Positions 1 to 5,988 of a stretch of DNA of 6,320 bases are shown piece after piece; position 1 is the first letter of the stretch; the number at the start of each line of letters is the position of its first letter. The notes below the pieces were generated by a model that ran no database searches, had not been told where the DNA came from, and was given only the letters and a program-made list of their open reading frames with translations. This DNA comes from JBDHRG01 sp039807445 (GTDB lineage Bacteria > Pseudomonadota > Gammaproteobacteria > Competibacterales > Competibacteraceae), in NCBI GenBank assembly GCA_039807445.1, contig JBDHRG010000208.1:1-6320 (forward strand), given 5' to 3'. Made by a program: the position numbers and the translations under genes.

Positions 1-64
1 GCTCGTCGGCGAAGGAGCCCTGCACCTTCCTGAAGAAGCTCAGGCGGTCGAGGAAATGACTCAT
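1..64 (-). CDS. narG: Respiratory nitrate reductase alpha subunit, N-terminus only (partial)
   Basis: The reverse strand from the ATG at 64 reads MSHFLDRLSFFRKVQGSFAD and then runs off the left edge, so only 21 codons are present. This matches the start of NarG proteins (E. coli begins MSKFLDRFRYFKQKGETFAD), including the FLDR motif, the aromatic-rich helix and the SFAD/TFAD segment. NarG is the molybdenum-cofactor and FS0 iron-sulfur subunit that reduces nitrate to nitrite on the cytoplasmic face of the membrane, in complex with NarH and NarI. The catalytic domains lie outside the window. A plausible ribosome site (GAGAGG, 75-80) sits 10 nt before the ATG. The gene follows narK2 in the same direction after a 113-bp gap, as in narK1-narK2-narGHJI operons. 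The identification rests on a short stretch but is strongly supported by context. Confidence 0.88.
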   Translation of the reverse strand, partial: MSHFLDRLSFFRKVQGSFADE

Positions 65-102
65 GACGTTTTTGCCTCTCTAACTACGTATTTCTTTCGT
101 TA

Positions 103-164
103 AGCGTGAGACGTGAAGCGTGACGGGAGCAGCGGCGGCTTCTTCACGTCTTACGTTTCACGCT
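103..164. repeat. Inverted heptad-repeat hairpin between narK2 and narG
   Basis: The left arm (103-123) holds three consecutive seven-base units, GCGTGAG, ACGTGAA and GCGTGAC. The right arm (144-164) holds their inverted counterparts, TTCACGT, CTTACGT and TTCACGC (143-163). Comparing the left arm with the reverse complement of the right arm gives 17 matches in 21 positions, around a loop of about 20 nt. The narK2-narG transcript could therefore fold into a long imperfect stem here. There is no clear T-run after it on the minus strand, so it looks more like an mRNA processing or stability element, or a dispersed intergenic repeat, than a strong intrinsic terminator. The structure is seen directly; its role is inference. 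Confidence 0.6.
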
Positions 165-180
165 GAGCGCTCCGCGCTCA
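164..180 (-). repeat. Perfect 7-bp hairpin containing the narK2 stop codon
   Basis: TGAGCGC (164-170) and GCGCTCA (174-180) are exact reverse complements separated by TCC. On the minus strand the narK2 stop codon TGA is the first three bases of the stem. The hairpin directly precedes the larger heptad-repeat hairpin, giving two stacked stems in the narK2-narG gap. It is too short and lacks the T-run expected of a strong terminator. A role in 3'-end protection or differential expression within the operon is possible but unproven. Confidence 0.45.
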
Positions 181-1593
181 GCAGGGCATCTCGGCATTGC
201 GCCGGCTGTAGAACCACCAGTTGATCGCGATGCAGGTGACGTAGAAGACCAGGAAGCCGTACAGCGCGGCTTCGGCGCCACCGGTCAGCTCGATCGAGCT
301 GCCGTAGCTCTTGGGAATGAAGAAGCCGCCGTAGGCGCCGATCGCCGAGCTGAAGCCGACCACCGCGGCGCCTTCGGTGGCGGCGCGGGCGAGCGCCTGC
401 GCGCGGGCCTCATCGCCCTGGCCCTCGGCTTCGCGCAGGCGCTCGGTCATGAAGATCGCCGGGATCATCATGAAGGTGGAGCCGTTGCCGACGCCGGTGG
501 CGGCGAACAGCGCCAGGAACATCGCGAAGAAGCCCCAGAAGTTGCCGCCCTGGCCACCGTGCGGCAGGAAGGCCAGCACGCCGAGCACGCCCGCGCACAT
601 CGCGACGAACACCCAGAAGGTCACGCGCGCGCCGCCGAGCCGGTCGGCCAGCCAGCCGCCGACCGGGCGGACCGCGGCGCCGACCAGCGGGCCGAGGAAG
701 GCGAACTTGAGCGGATCGACGCCGGCGAACTGGGTCTTGATCAGCAGCGGGAAGGCCGCCGCGAAGCCGATGAACGAGCCGAAGGTGCCCAGGTACAGCC
801 AGCACATCAGCCAGTTGTGCTTGCGCCTGAAGATCACCGCCTGGTCGGCGAACGAAGCCTTGGCCGAGGCGATGTCGTTCATGCCGAACCACGCGGCGAC
901 CGCCGCGGCGGCGATGAACGGTACCCAGACGAAGGCGGCGTTCTGCAGCCACATCGGCCTGGAGACTTCGCCCTTGACCCAGTTCAGCGACTCGCCGCCG
1001 AACTCGCCGAAGGCGCCGAAGGCGATCACCAGCGGCACGACGAACTGCACCGTGCTGACGCCGAGGTTGCCCAGTCCGCCGTTGAGCCCGAGCGCGGTGC
1101 CTTTCTCGGCCTTGGGGAAGAAGAAGCCGATGTTGGACATGCTCGAGGCGAAGTTGCCGCCGCCGAAGCCGCAGGCCAGCGCCAGCGCCAGCATCACCGG
1201 GTAGGGCGTGGCCGGGTTCTGCAGCGCGAAGCCGATGCCGAGCGCCGGGATCAGCAGCGACGCGGTGCTGAGCGCGGTCCAGCGCCGGCCGCCGAAGATC
1301 GGCACCATGAACGCATAGAAGATGCGCAGCGTCGCGCCCGACAGCGCCGGCAGCGCTGCCAGCCACATCAGCTCGTTCGGCGTGTACTTGAAGCCGACAT
1401 TGGGCATGTTGACGACCAAGACGCTCCAGATCGACCAGACGGCGAAGGCGAGCAGCAGGTTGGGGATCGAGATCCACAGGTTGCGCCGCGCGATCGGCCG
1501 GCCGACGGTCTGCCAGAACTGCGGATCTTCGGGGCGCCAGTCGGTCAGCACGCGGCCCTGGCGCGGAGCGGCGGCGGTGGGGACAGCGGTCAT
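178..1593 (-). CDS. narK2: Nitrate/nitrite transporter, NarK2 type (MFS)
   Basis: 471 aa, a full-length member of the nitrate/nitrite porter family of the major facilitator superfamily, close to E. coli NarK/NarU in length and motifs. The soluble N-terminus (about 1-38, with DWRPEDPQFW) leads into about 12 membrane segments. Nitrate signature 1 lies at 142-160 (GFGGGNFASSMSNIGFFFP) and signature 2 at 367-381 (GVGNGSTFMMIPAIF). Arg90 and Arg309 fall where the substrate-binding arginines of E. coli NarK (Arg89, Arg305) are expected. Type-2 proteins are thought mainly to exchange nitrate for nitrite across the inner membrane, which would feed cytoplasmic NarG and remove its toxic product. The start is well supported: AAGGAG lies 8 nt before the ATG. 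It follows narK1 by 50 bp and precedes narG, so it is probably cotranscribed with both. The substrate direction is inferred from the family. Confidence 0.93.
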   Translation of the reverse strand: MTAVPTAAAPRQGRVLTDWRPEDPQFWQTVGRPIARRNLWISIPNLLLAFAVWSIWSVLVVNMPNVGFKYTPNELMWLAALPALSGATLRIFYAFMVPIFGGRRWTALSTASLLIPALGIGFALQNPATPYPVMLALALACGFGGGNFASSMSNIGFFFPKAEKGTALGLNGGLGNLGVSTVQFVVPLVIAFGAFGEFGGESLNWVKGEVSRPMWLQNAAFVWVPFIAAAAVAAWFGMNDIASAKASFADQAVIFRRKHNWLMCWLYLGTFGSFIGFAAAFPLLIKTQFAGVDPLKFAFLGPLVGAAVRPVGGWLADRLGGARVTFWVFVAMCAGVLGVLAFLPHGGQGGNFWGFFAMFLALFAATGVGNGSTFMMIPAIFMTERLREAEGQGDEARAQALARAATEGAAVVGFSSAIGAYGGFFIPKSYGSSIELTGGAEAALYGFLVFYVTCIAINWWFYSRRNAEMPC

Positions 1594-1609
1594 CAGCAGG
1601 GCTCCTTGT

Positions 1610-1634
1610 CAGGCGCGGCCCGGGGCCGCGCCTG
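1610..1634 (-). repeat. GC-rich perfect hairpin in the narK1-narK2 gap
   Basis: CAGGCGCGGCC (1610-1620) and GGCCGCGCCTG (1624-1634) form a perfect 11-bp stem with a 3-nt loop. On the transcript it starts 9 nt after the narK1 stop codon and ends 16 nt before the narK2 ATG, immediately ahead of the narK2 ribosome site AAGGAG. No U-run follows it, so it is not a canonical intrinsic terminator. It is more likely a 3'-end stabiliser or processing element that lets narK1 and narK2 be produced in different amounts; partial termination cannot be excluded. The structure is certain, the function is inference. Confidence 0.7.
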
Positions 1635-1643
1635 CGGTGGTGT

Positions 1644-2987
1644 TCAGGCCTTGACGGCGGAGGCGCGCGTCGGGGTGGCGGGCTCGGCATCGGCCGGGGC
1701 CGGAGCACCGGTTTCCTCGAGCTCGGGCAGGTCGCGCATGCCGCGCAGCGCCGGCAGCTTGCGCCGCTCCATCCGGCGGATCGCGAAGTGCATCCACACC
1801 AGCGCCGTCGTCACCAGCACGAACAGCAGCATGAAGCACGAGGTCCACAGCCCGGTGAGGTCGTTCAGCGCGCCGAACACGATCGGCAGGAAGAAGCCGC
1901 CGAGGCCGCCGATCAGGCCGACCATGCCGCCGACCGCGCCGACGTGGTTGGGATAGTAGACCGGGATGTGCTTGTAGACCGCCGCCTTGCCGAGCGACAT
2001 GAAGAAGCCCAGCACGAAGCTCAGCGCCACGAACACCACGGCGTTCATCGCGAAGCTGAACTGGATCTCGCCCTTGATGCCCTGGACGATGTACGCCGTC
2101 GGCGGGTAGGAGAGCATGAAGGTGCACAGCGCGCCGACGCCGAGCGACCAGTACATCACCGTGCGCGCGCCGTACTTGTCCGACAGCGTGCCGCCGAGCA
2201 CGCGAAAGGCGCTGGCCGACAGCGAGAAGGCGGCGGCGAAGATGCCGGCGAACTGGATGCTCATGCCGTAGACGTTGACCAGGTAGCGCGGCAGCCACAG
2301 CGCCAGCGCCATGAACGCGCCGAACACGAAAAAGTAGTACAGCGAGAAGCGCCACACCTGCAGGTAGCGCAGCGGCTCGAGCTGCGACAGGAAGCTGCGC
2401 CCGGCGCCGGTGCGGCTGGGTTCGTCGGGGGCGGCGAACCAGAACACCAGCGCCATCAGCACCAGCACCGAGGCCCACACCTGCGCGACCGCCTGCCAGC
2501 CGAAGGCCACCATCACGAACGGTGCGAGGAACTTGGTCACCGCGGCGCCGATGTTGCCCATGCCGAACACGCCGAGCGCGGTTCCCTGCTTCTCGGTCGG
2601 GTAGAAGCGCGAGACGTAGGCGATGCCGACCGCGAAGGTACCGCCGGCCAGGCCCACGCCGAGCGCGGCGAGCAGGAAGCCCTGGTAGCTGGTGGCGGTG
2701 GTCAGCAGGAAGGTCGAGGCGGCCGAAGCCAGCATCACCAGCGGGAACAGCCGGCGGCCGCCGTACTGGTCGGTCCAGATGCCGAGCGCGACGCGCGTCA
2801 GCGAGCCGGTCAAGACCGGCGTGCCGATCAACAGGCCGAACTGGGTCTCGTTCAGGCCGAGCTGCTGCTTGATCGGCATGCCGATGATCGCGAACAGCGT
2901 CCACACGGCGAAGCAGGTCGTGAACGCCGTGGTGCTCATCGTCAGGGCCCGCGTTTGCCGCGAGGCCATCGAAGCGTCACCGGACAT
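1644..2987 (-). CDS. narK1: Nitrate transporter, NarK1 type (MFS)
   Basis: 447 aa, a type-1 member of the nitrate/nitrite porter family, distinct from its neighbour NarK2. About 12 membrane segments span residues 18-402, followed by a polar, proline/alanine/acid-rich cytoplasmic tail (about 403-447). Signature 1 lies near 112-130 (GLAGGTFAVGIAYVSRFYP) and signature 2 near 326-346 (containing GKAAVYKHIPVYYP). The MFS loop motif after segment 2 is present (GIWTDQYGGRR, 69-79). Arg65 and Arg262 are candidates for the substrate-binding pair. Type-1 proteins are thought to import nitrate by proton symport, which starts nitrate respiration before nitrite is available for exchange. The start is supported by AAAGGAG 8 nt before the ATG (2996-3002 on the plus strand). 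It is the first gene of the leftward operon and lies directly downstream of the FNR/NarL control region. In some bacteria (e.g. Paracoccus) NarK1 and NarK2 are fused; here they are separate. Confidence 0.92.
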   Translation of the reverse strand: MSGDASMASRQTRALTMSTTAFTTCFAVWTLFAIIGMPIKQQLGLNETQFGLLIGTPVLTGSLTRVALGIWTDQYGGRRLFPLVMLASAASTFLLTTATSYQGFLLAALGVGLAGGTFAVGIAYVSRFYPTEKQGTALGVFGMGNIGAAVTKFLAPFVMVAFGWQAVAQVWASVLVLMALVFWFAAPDEPSRTGAGRSFLSQLEPLRYLQVWRFSLYYFFVFGAFMALALWLPRYLVNVYGMSIQFAGIFAAAFSLSASAFRVLGGTLSDKYGARTVMYWSLGVGALCTFMLSYPPTAYIVQGIKGEIQFSFAMNAVVFVALSFVLGFFMSLGKAAVYKHIPVYYPNHVGAVGGMVGLIGGLGGFFLPIVFGALNDLTGLWTSCFMLLFVLVTTALVWMHFAIRRMERRKLPALRGMRDLPELEETGAPAPADAEPATPTRASAVKA

Positions 2988-3020
2988 GGCAGTGACTCCT
3001 TTGCGAAGGTTCTGGCGCGT

Positions 3021-3026
3021 ACCCTA
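3021..3026 (-). promoter_or_regulatory. Candidate -10 element of the narK1 promoter
   Basis: The reverse strand reads TAGGGT here, a 3-of-6 match to TATAAT. If it is the -10 hexamer, transcription would start near 3014, about 27 nt upstream of the narK1 ATG. The FNR-type box at 3049-3062 would then be centred at -41.5, the classic position for an activator that replaces a -35 element. The match alone is weak; the spacing gives it value. Confidence 0.45.
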
Positions 3027-3048
3027 GGAGAGGGGGCGTGATCGCTGT

Positions 3049-3062
3049 TTGACGCAGGTCAA
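3049..3062. promoter_or_regulatory. FNR/Anr/Dnr-type operator
   Basis: TTGACGCAGGTCAA is a perfect inverted repeat (TTGAC-N4-GTCAA) that differs from the FNR consensus TTGAT-N4-ATCAA by one symmetric change per half. Variants with C/G at this position are accepted by relatives such as Dnr and NNR, which respond to NO. The centre (3055.5) lies 68.5 bp upstream of the narK1 ATG and 41.5 bp upstream of the start predicted from the -10 element at 3021-3026. The likely role is anaerobic activation of narK1-narK2-narG. Which family member binds cannot be read from the sequence. Confidence 0.75.
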
Positions 3063-3071
3063 TCTGACCTG
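3055..3071. promoter_or_regulatory. 17-bp palindrome overlapping the FNR-type box
   Basis: CAGGTCA (3055-3061) and TGACCTG (3065-3071) are exact inverted repeats around ATC. The left arm shares GGTCA with the right half of the FNR-type box, so two factors could not easily occupy both sites at once. It may be an operator for a second regulator, or just a by-product of the shared GTCA core. I do not recognise the cognate protein. Confidence 0.4.
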
Positions 3072-3073
3072 TA

Positions 3074-3085
3074 GGGGGTATTCAT
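3074..3085. promoter_or_regulatory. Two overlapping near-consensus NarL heptamers
   Basis: The minus strand reads TACCCCC (3074-3080) and the plus strand TATTCAT (3079-3085). Each matches the NarL/NarP heptamer TACYNMT at 6 of 7 positions. They overlap by two bases, so they do not form a standard 7-2-7 pair. Such single sites are common by chance, but these lie between the FNR-type box and the better heptamer pair. Confidence 0.25.
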
Positions 3086-3100
3086 TGGTGGCATGACATA

Positions 3101-3116
3101 TATCTCCATAGTGGTA
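3101..3116. promoter_or_regulatory. NarL-like 7-2-7 inverted heptamer site
   Basis: TATCTCC, a 2-bp spacer AT, then AGTGGTA. The right half, read on the minus strand, is TACCACT, a perfect match to the NarL heptamer TACYNMT; the left half matches 5 of 7. The 7-2-7 inverted layout is the one bound by NarL dimers. The centre is about 94 bp upstream of the predicted narK1 start and about 181 bp upstream of the narX start codon, so nitrate control of either or both directions is possible. narL in this window encodes a protein with the expected recognition helix. Confidence 0.6.
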
Positions 3117-3289
3117 TGCAAATGACGTGCCCAACCCTGTTGCTTTTAGAGCATCGAATCCGGACTTGCCATGTCGCTTTCGGTTGCGCGGCGCATCGGC
3201 GATGCGTCGGGTGATGGATTGCGCCCAAGCCGGCCTGTTAACCTGCACGCCACGCGCTGCAATGCGCGCCCCGTCTTCGCCAGCACGAC
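3117..3289 (+). other. Upstream region of narX with no further gene
   Basis: No credible gene is seen in this 173-bp stretch; the open frames crossing it have no family resemblance. An in-frame TAA at 3239-3241 bounds the narX frame, and the first ATG after it is at 3290. There is no recognisable ribosome site directly before that ATG. A small perfect hairpin (CGCATC-GGC-GATGCG, 3192-3206) lies about 85 bp before narX and would be in its leader if transcription starts further left. I find no convincing -35/-10 pair for narX; TATATC at 3099-3104 is a weak -10 candidate overlapping the NarL-like site. Confidence 0.4.
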
Positions 3290-5035
3290 ATGCCCGAATC
3301 CATCTCGCCTTCCGCCCACGCCGCGCTGACGCGGCGGCTCGGCATCCTGCTCGGCGGCATCGCGCTGCTGGCGCTCGCCGGCATGGTCAGCTCGATCGTC
3401 GTCACCGAAGCCAGCCGCGGCGATGCCGCGGCGGTCAACCTGGCCGGCTCGCTGCGCATGCAGGCTTACCGCATCGCCGCGCGCCTGCTCGCCGGCGACG
3501 GCGACCGCGCGGCGGCCGAGGCCGAGGGCTTCGAGGCGCGCCTGCTGCGGCTGGCGCCGGTGGTCGCAGACGGCGACGCCGCCGCGCGGAGACGGGCCTA
3601 CGCGCAGATCCGCGCGCGCTGGGATGCGCTGAAGCTGCGCCTCGGCGGCGCGGCACATGCCGCCGAAGTCGAGGCGCTGGAAGCCTTCGTCGCCGAGATC
3701 GACCGCTTCGTCACGCTGCTCGAGCGCGGCGCCGAAGCCAAGCTCGGGGGGCTGCACTGGCTGGAGATCGCGGTGCTCGCGGCGAGCCTGGTGCTGACCG
3801 CGGTCGCGTGGCGCGAAGTGCGCCGCGACGTGCTGCCGCCGCTGCGCGAGCTGCTCGGGCTGGCCGAGCGCGTGCGCCGCGGCGACTTCGGCGGTCGCGC
3901 CGGCCACCTCGGCGCTGACGAGCTCGGCGTGCTCGGTGTCGCCTTCAACGCGATGGCGGCCGACCTGTCGGCGATGTACGCCGACCTGCAGGCGCGCGTC
4001 GACGCGCAGACCGCGGCGCTGCGCCGCTCGCACCGCTCGCTCGAGCTCCTGTACGCCACCACGCGGCGCCTGAGCGAAGCACCGCCCGAGGACGCCAGCC
4101 TCGAAGCGGTGCTGCTCGAGGTCGCGCGCTTCACCGGCGCCGGGTGCGTGCGGCTCGAACTCGGCGAAGGCGGCCGCGCGCTGGTCGCACCGAGCCCCGC
4201 TCCGGCGGCCGGGGCGGATCGCGGCGAGCTCGCCGCACCGGTCGAAGACCAGGGGCAGCGCTTCGGCACGCTGCGCGTCAGCGGCGGTGTCTGCATCGGG
4301 CAGGAGGCGGCGCTGCTCGAGACGGTCGCGCGCCACATCGCCGCGAGCCTGCGCGCCAACCGCCAGCAACTGTCGCAGCGGCGGCTGGCGCTGCTCGAGG
4401 AGCGCAACGTGATCGCGCGCGAGCTGCACGATTCGCTGGCGCAGACGCTGTCGTACCTGAAGATCCAGGTCAGCTGCCTGCAGTCGGCGCTGCCGCCGAA
4501 TCCGCCCGCGCCGGTGGCCGAGCACCTCGCCGAGCTGCGCGAAGGCCTGAACGGCGCCTACCGCGAGCTGCGCGAGCTGCTGACCACCTTCCGCATCACG
4601 ATGGCCGACACCGGCTTGCAACCGGCGCTGGCCAGGGCGCTCGAAGAGTTCGGGCGCCGCGGCGGGCTGGCCACGCGGCTCGAGTTCCGCCTCGACGGCC
4701 GCGCGTTGAGCCCGCACCAGGAGATCCACGTGCTGCAGATCGTGCGCGAGGCGCTGTCCAACATCGTCCACCACGCGCAGGCGCGCTCGGCGACGGTCGA
4801 GCTGGCGGGGCAGGGCGAGCGCATACGCGTGTACATCGACGACGACGGCGTCGGCGTGCCCGCGAACCCCGAGCGCGAGCGCCACTACGGCTTGACCATC
4901 ATGCGCGAACGCGCGCGCAGCCTGCGCGGCGAGATCCGCCTCGCCGAACGCCCCGGCGGCGGCTGCCGCGTCGAGCTCGACTTCCCGGCCGCGACGGCCG
5001 AACCCTGTGCAGAGGAAATCCGCAGCGATGCCTGA
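3290..5035 (+). CDS. narX: Nitrate/nitrite sensor histidine kinase NarX
   Basis: 581 aa, close to the roughly 600 aa of E. coli NarX. Order: first membrane helix about 18-38; periplasmic part with the NarX/NarQ P-box at 43-61 (RGDAAAVNLAGSLRMQAYR), where Arg56 aligns with the nitrate-binding arginine; second helix about 157-174; HAMP linker about 175-230; coiled-coil stretch about 230-262; GAF-like signalling module about 263-355; and a HisKA_3-type kinase. The phospho-acceptor is His380 in ARELHDSLAQ. The ATPase has an N-box around Asn491 (REALSNIVHHAQA), a G-box at 517-523 (DDDGVGV) and GLTIMRERA at 534-542. It senses periplasmic nitrate/nitrite and phosphorylates NarL. The start is the only ATG after an in-frame stop but lacks a visible ribosome site. 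It overlaps narL by 8 bp, implying cotranscription and translational coupling. NarQ is the alternative name to consider, but pairing with narL and the conserved VSCLQ after the H-box favour NarX. Confidence 0.92.
   Translation: MPESISPSAHAALTRRLGILLGGIALLALAGMVSSIVVTEASRGDAAAVNLAGSLRMQAYRIAARLLAGDGDRAAAEAEGFEARLLRLAPVVADGDAAARRRAYAQIRARWDALKLRLGGAAHAAEVEALEAFVAEIDRFVTLLERGAEAKLGGLHWLEIAVLAASLVLTAVAWREVRRDVLPPLRELLGLAERVRRGDFGGRAGHLGADELGVLGVAFNAMAADLSAMYADLQARVDAQTAALRRSHRSLELLYATTRRLSEAPPEDASLEAVLLEVARFTGAGCVRLELGEGGRALVAPSPAPAAGADRGELAAPVEDQGQRFGTLRVSGGVCIGQEAALLETVARHIAASLRANRQQLSQRRLALLEERNVIARELHDSLAQTLSYLKIQVSCLQSALPPNPPAPVAEHLAELREGLNGAYRELRELLTTFRITMADTGLQPALARALEEFGRRGGLATRLEFRLDGRALSPHQEIHVLQIVREALSNIVHHAQARSATVELAGQGERIRVYIDDDGVGVPANPERERHYGLTIMRERARSLRGEIRLAERPGGGCRVELDFPAATAEPCAEEIRSDA
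5011..5017 (+). promoter_or_regulatory. Ribosome binding site that sets the narL start
   Basis: AGAGGAA lies 10 nt before the ATG at 5028. It supports that ATG over the in-frame GTG at 5007, which would add seven residues (MQRKSAA) not typical of NarL and which has no ribosome site of its own. It lies inside the 3' end of narX. Confidence 0.6.
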
Positions 5036-5699
5036 ACTCCCGCCGACCGACGCCCCGCAGACCCTGCTGGTGATCGACGACCATCCGCTGCTGCGCAAGG
5101 GCGTGTCGCAACTGATCGCGCTGGCGCCCGAGATGCGCCTGGTCGGCGAAGCCGCCGACGGCACCGAAGGGCTGCGCCTGGCGCGCGAGCTGGATCCGGA
5201 CCTGATCCTGCTCGACCTGCAGATGAAGGGCCTCGACGGGCTGGAGACGCTGAAGGCGATCAAGGCGCTCGAGCTCGACGCGCGCGTGATCATGTTCACC
5301 GTCTCCGACGCCGAAGACGACGTGCTCGCCGCGCTGTCGGCCGGCGCCGACGGCTACCTGCTGAAAGACATGGAGCCCGAGGAAATGCTCGACAGCCTGC
5401 GCCTGGCGGCGCGCGGCCGGCTGGTGCTGTCGGCGCCGGTCACCGAGCTCCTGGCGCGCGCGCTGCGCCAGGAAGGCCCGAGCGAGCCTTCGCCGCTGGC
5501 CGAGCTGACCGAGCGCGAGCACGAGATCCTGACCCACATCGCCCAGGGCAAGAGCAACAAGCTGATCGCGCGCGAGCTCGAGATCACCGAAGGCACGGTC
5601 AAGGTGCACGTCAAGCACCTGCTGAAGAAGCTCAACCTGCGCTCGCGCGTCGCGGCGGCGGTCTGGGCGGTCAAGATAGGGCTGGCGCCGAGAGGGTGA
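5028..5699 (+). CDS. narL: Nitrate/nitrite response regulator NarL
   Basis: 223 aa from the ATG at 5028 (E. coli NarL is 216 aa). The receiver domain (about 12-130) has the acidic pair Asp17/Asp18, phospho-acceptor Asp63 in LILLDLQMKG, Thr91 and Lys113. A linker (about 145-157) leads to a LuxR/GerE-type helix-turn-helix domain (about 158-218), starting at LTEREHEIL. The recognition helix region EGTVKVHVKHLLKKL is nearly identical to E. coli NarL; Lys192, Val193 and Lys196 correspond to the DNA-contacting Lys188, Val189 and Lys192. It should therefore recognise the same TACYNMT heptamers, consistent with the site at 3101-3116. Once phosphorylated by NarX it controls nitrate-respiration genes. 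The start codon overlaps the narX end by 8 bp. No strong terminator follows; only short GC stems are present after the stop. Confidence 0.94.
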   Translation: MPELPPTDAPQTLLVIDDHPLLRKGVSQLIALAPEMRLVGEAADGTEGLRLARELDPDLILLDLQMKGLDGLETLKAIKALELDARVIMFTVSDAEDDVLAALSAGADGYLLKDMEPEEMLDSLRLAARGRLVLSAPVTELLARALRQEGPSEPSPLAELTEREHEILTHIAQGKSNKLIARELEITEGTVKVHVKHLLKKLNLRSRVAAAVWAVKIGLAPRG

Positions 5700-5714
5700 A
5701 GGGCGCCGGTGCGC

Positions 5715-5965
5715 ATGACGGCGACCGTGCGCCGAGCGTCGGGCTCGATCCGGTTTCTCCCGGCGGCCGTGCTCGCCGTGCGACCCGGCTGCGATCCCGG
5801 TGCTGGCGGTGCACGGCTCGCGCTCGAACCCGTTCGAGTGGCGTGAGCCCAGCACGGTCGCCGAGATCAGGCGCATCCTGAAACGCCACCTCCAGGCCCA
5901 TTACCGGGAGCTGGCGTCGGGCTGCATGCCCGGACCCGAACCGCAGGCGCGGCAGATATGCGCGG
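5715..5965 (+). pseudogene. Possible decayed or frameshifted short coding remnant
   Basis: The 310 bp between narL and the convergent AhpD-like gene contain no intact gene I can name. Two overlapping plus-strand frames look partly protein-like. An ATG at 5715 opens MTATVRRASGSIRFLPAAVLAV, with a signal-peptide-like feel, and stops at 5846. The +1 frame from about 5779 reads on through PVLAVHGSRSNPFEW and a helical stretch TVAEIRRILKRHLQAHYREL, with high G/C at third positions to about 5960. One frameshift near 5780 would join them into a protein of about 80 residues. I do not recognise a family. High-GC DNA often gives open frames by chance, so this is a weak call. Confidence 0.22.
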
Positions 5966-5971
5966 CGCAGC

Positions 5972-5988
5972 TGCCGGACATGCCGGCA
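5972..5988 (-). terminator. Weak hairpin after the AhpD-like gene
   Basis: TGCCGG (5972-5977) and CCGGCA (5983-5988) form a 6-bp stem with a 5-nt loop, 22 nt beyond the stop codon of the leftward AhpD-like gene. No T-run follows on the minus strand, so at best it is a weak terminator between the convergent genes. Confidence 0.2.

Noticed and set aside
559..1956. Long plus-strand open frame across narK2 and the end of narK1
   Set aside because: It spans two genes and their gap antisense, is low-complexity (Arg, Gln, Glu, His rich), and has no recognisable motif.
1788..3041. Long plus-strand open frame across narK1
   Set aside because: A mirror of narK1, with His/Gln/Arg-rich composition typical of antisense frames in GC-rich membrane-protein genes.
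3127..3918. Plus-strand frame beginning upstream of narX
   Set aside because: It overlaps narX in another frame and becomes Arg/Ala-rich; narX has clear P-box and kinase motifs in its own frame.
5007..5027. GTG start for narL giving a 230-residue protein
   Set aside because: There is no ribosome site before it, while AGAGGAA lies 10 nt before the ATG at 5028, and the shorter protein fits the NarL family length.
3146..5299. A 717-residue open frame on the minus strand across narX and narL
   Set aside because: It is antisense to two well-identified genes. Its Arg/Ala/Gln-rich composition is what the opposite strand of high-GC coding DNA gives, and it shows no domain.
5733..5747. CGAGC-GTCGG-GCTCG hairpin after narL as an intrinsic terminator
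   Set aside because: The stem is only 5 bp with no adjacent T-run; too weak to call in GC-rich DNA.
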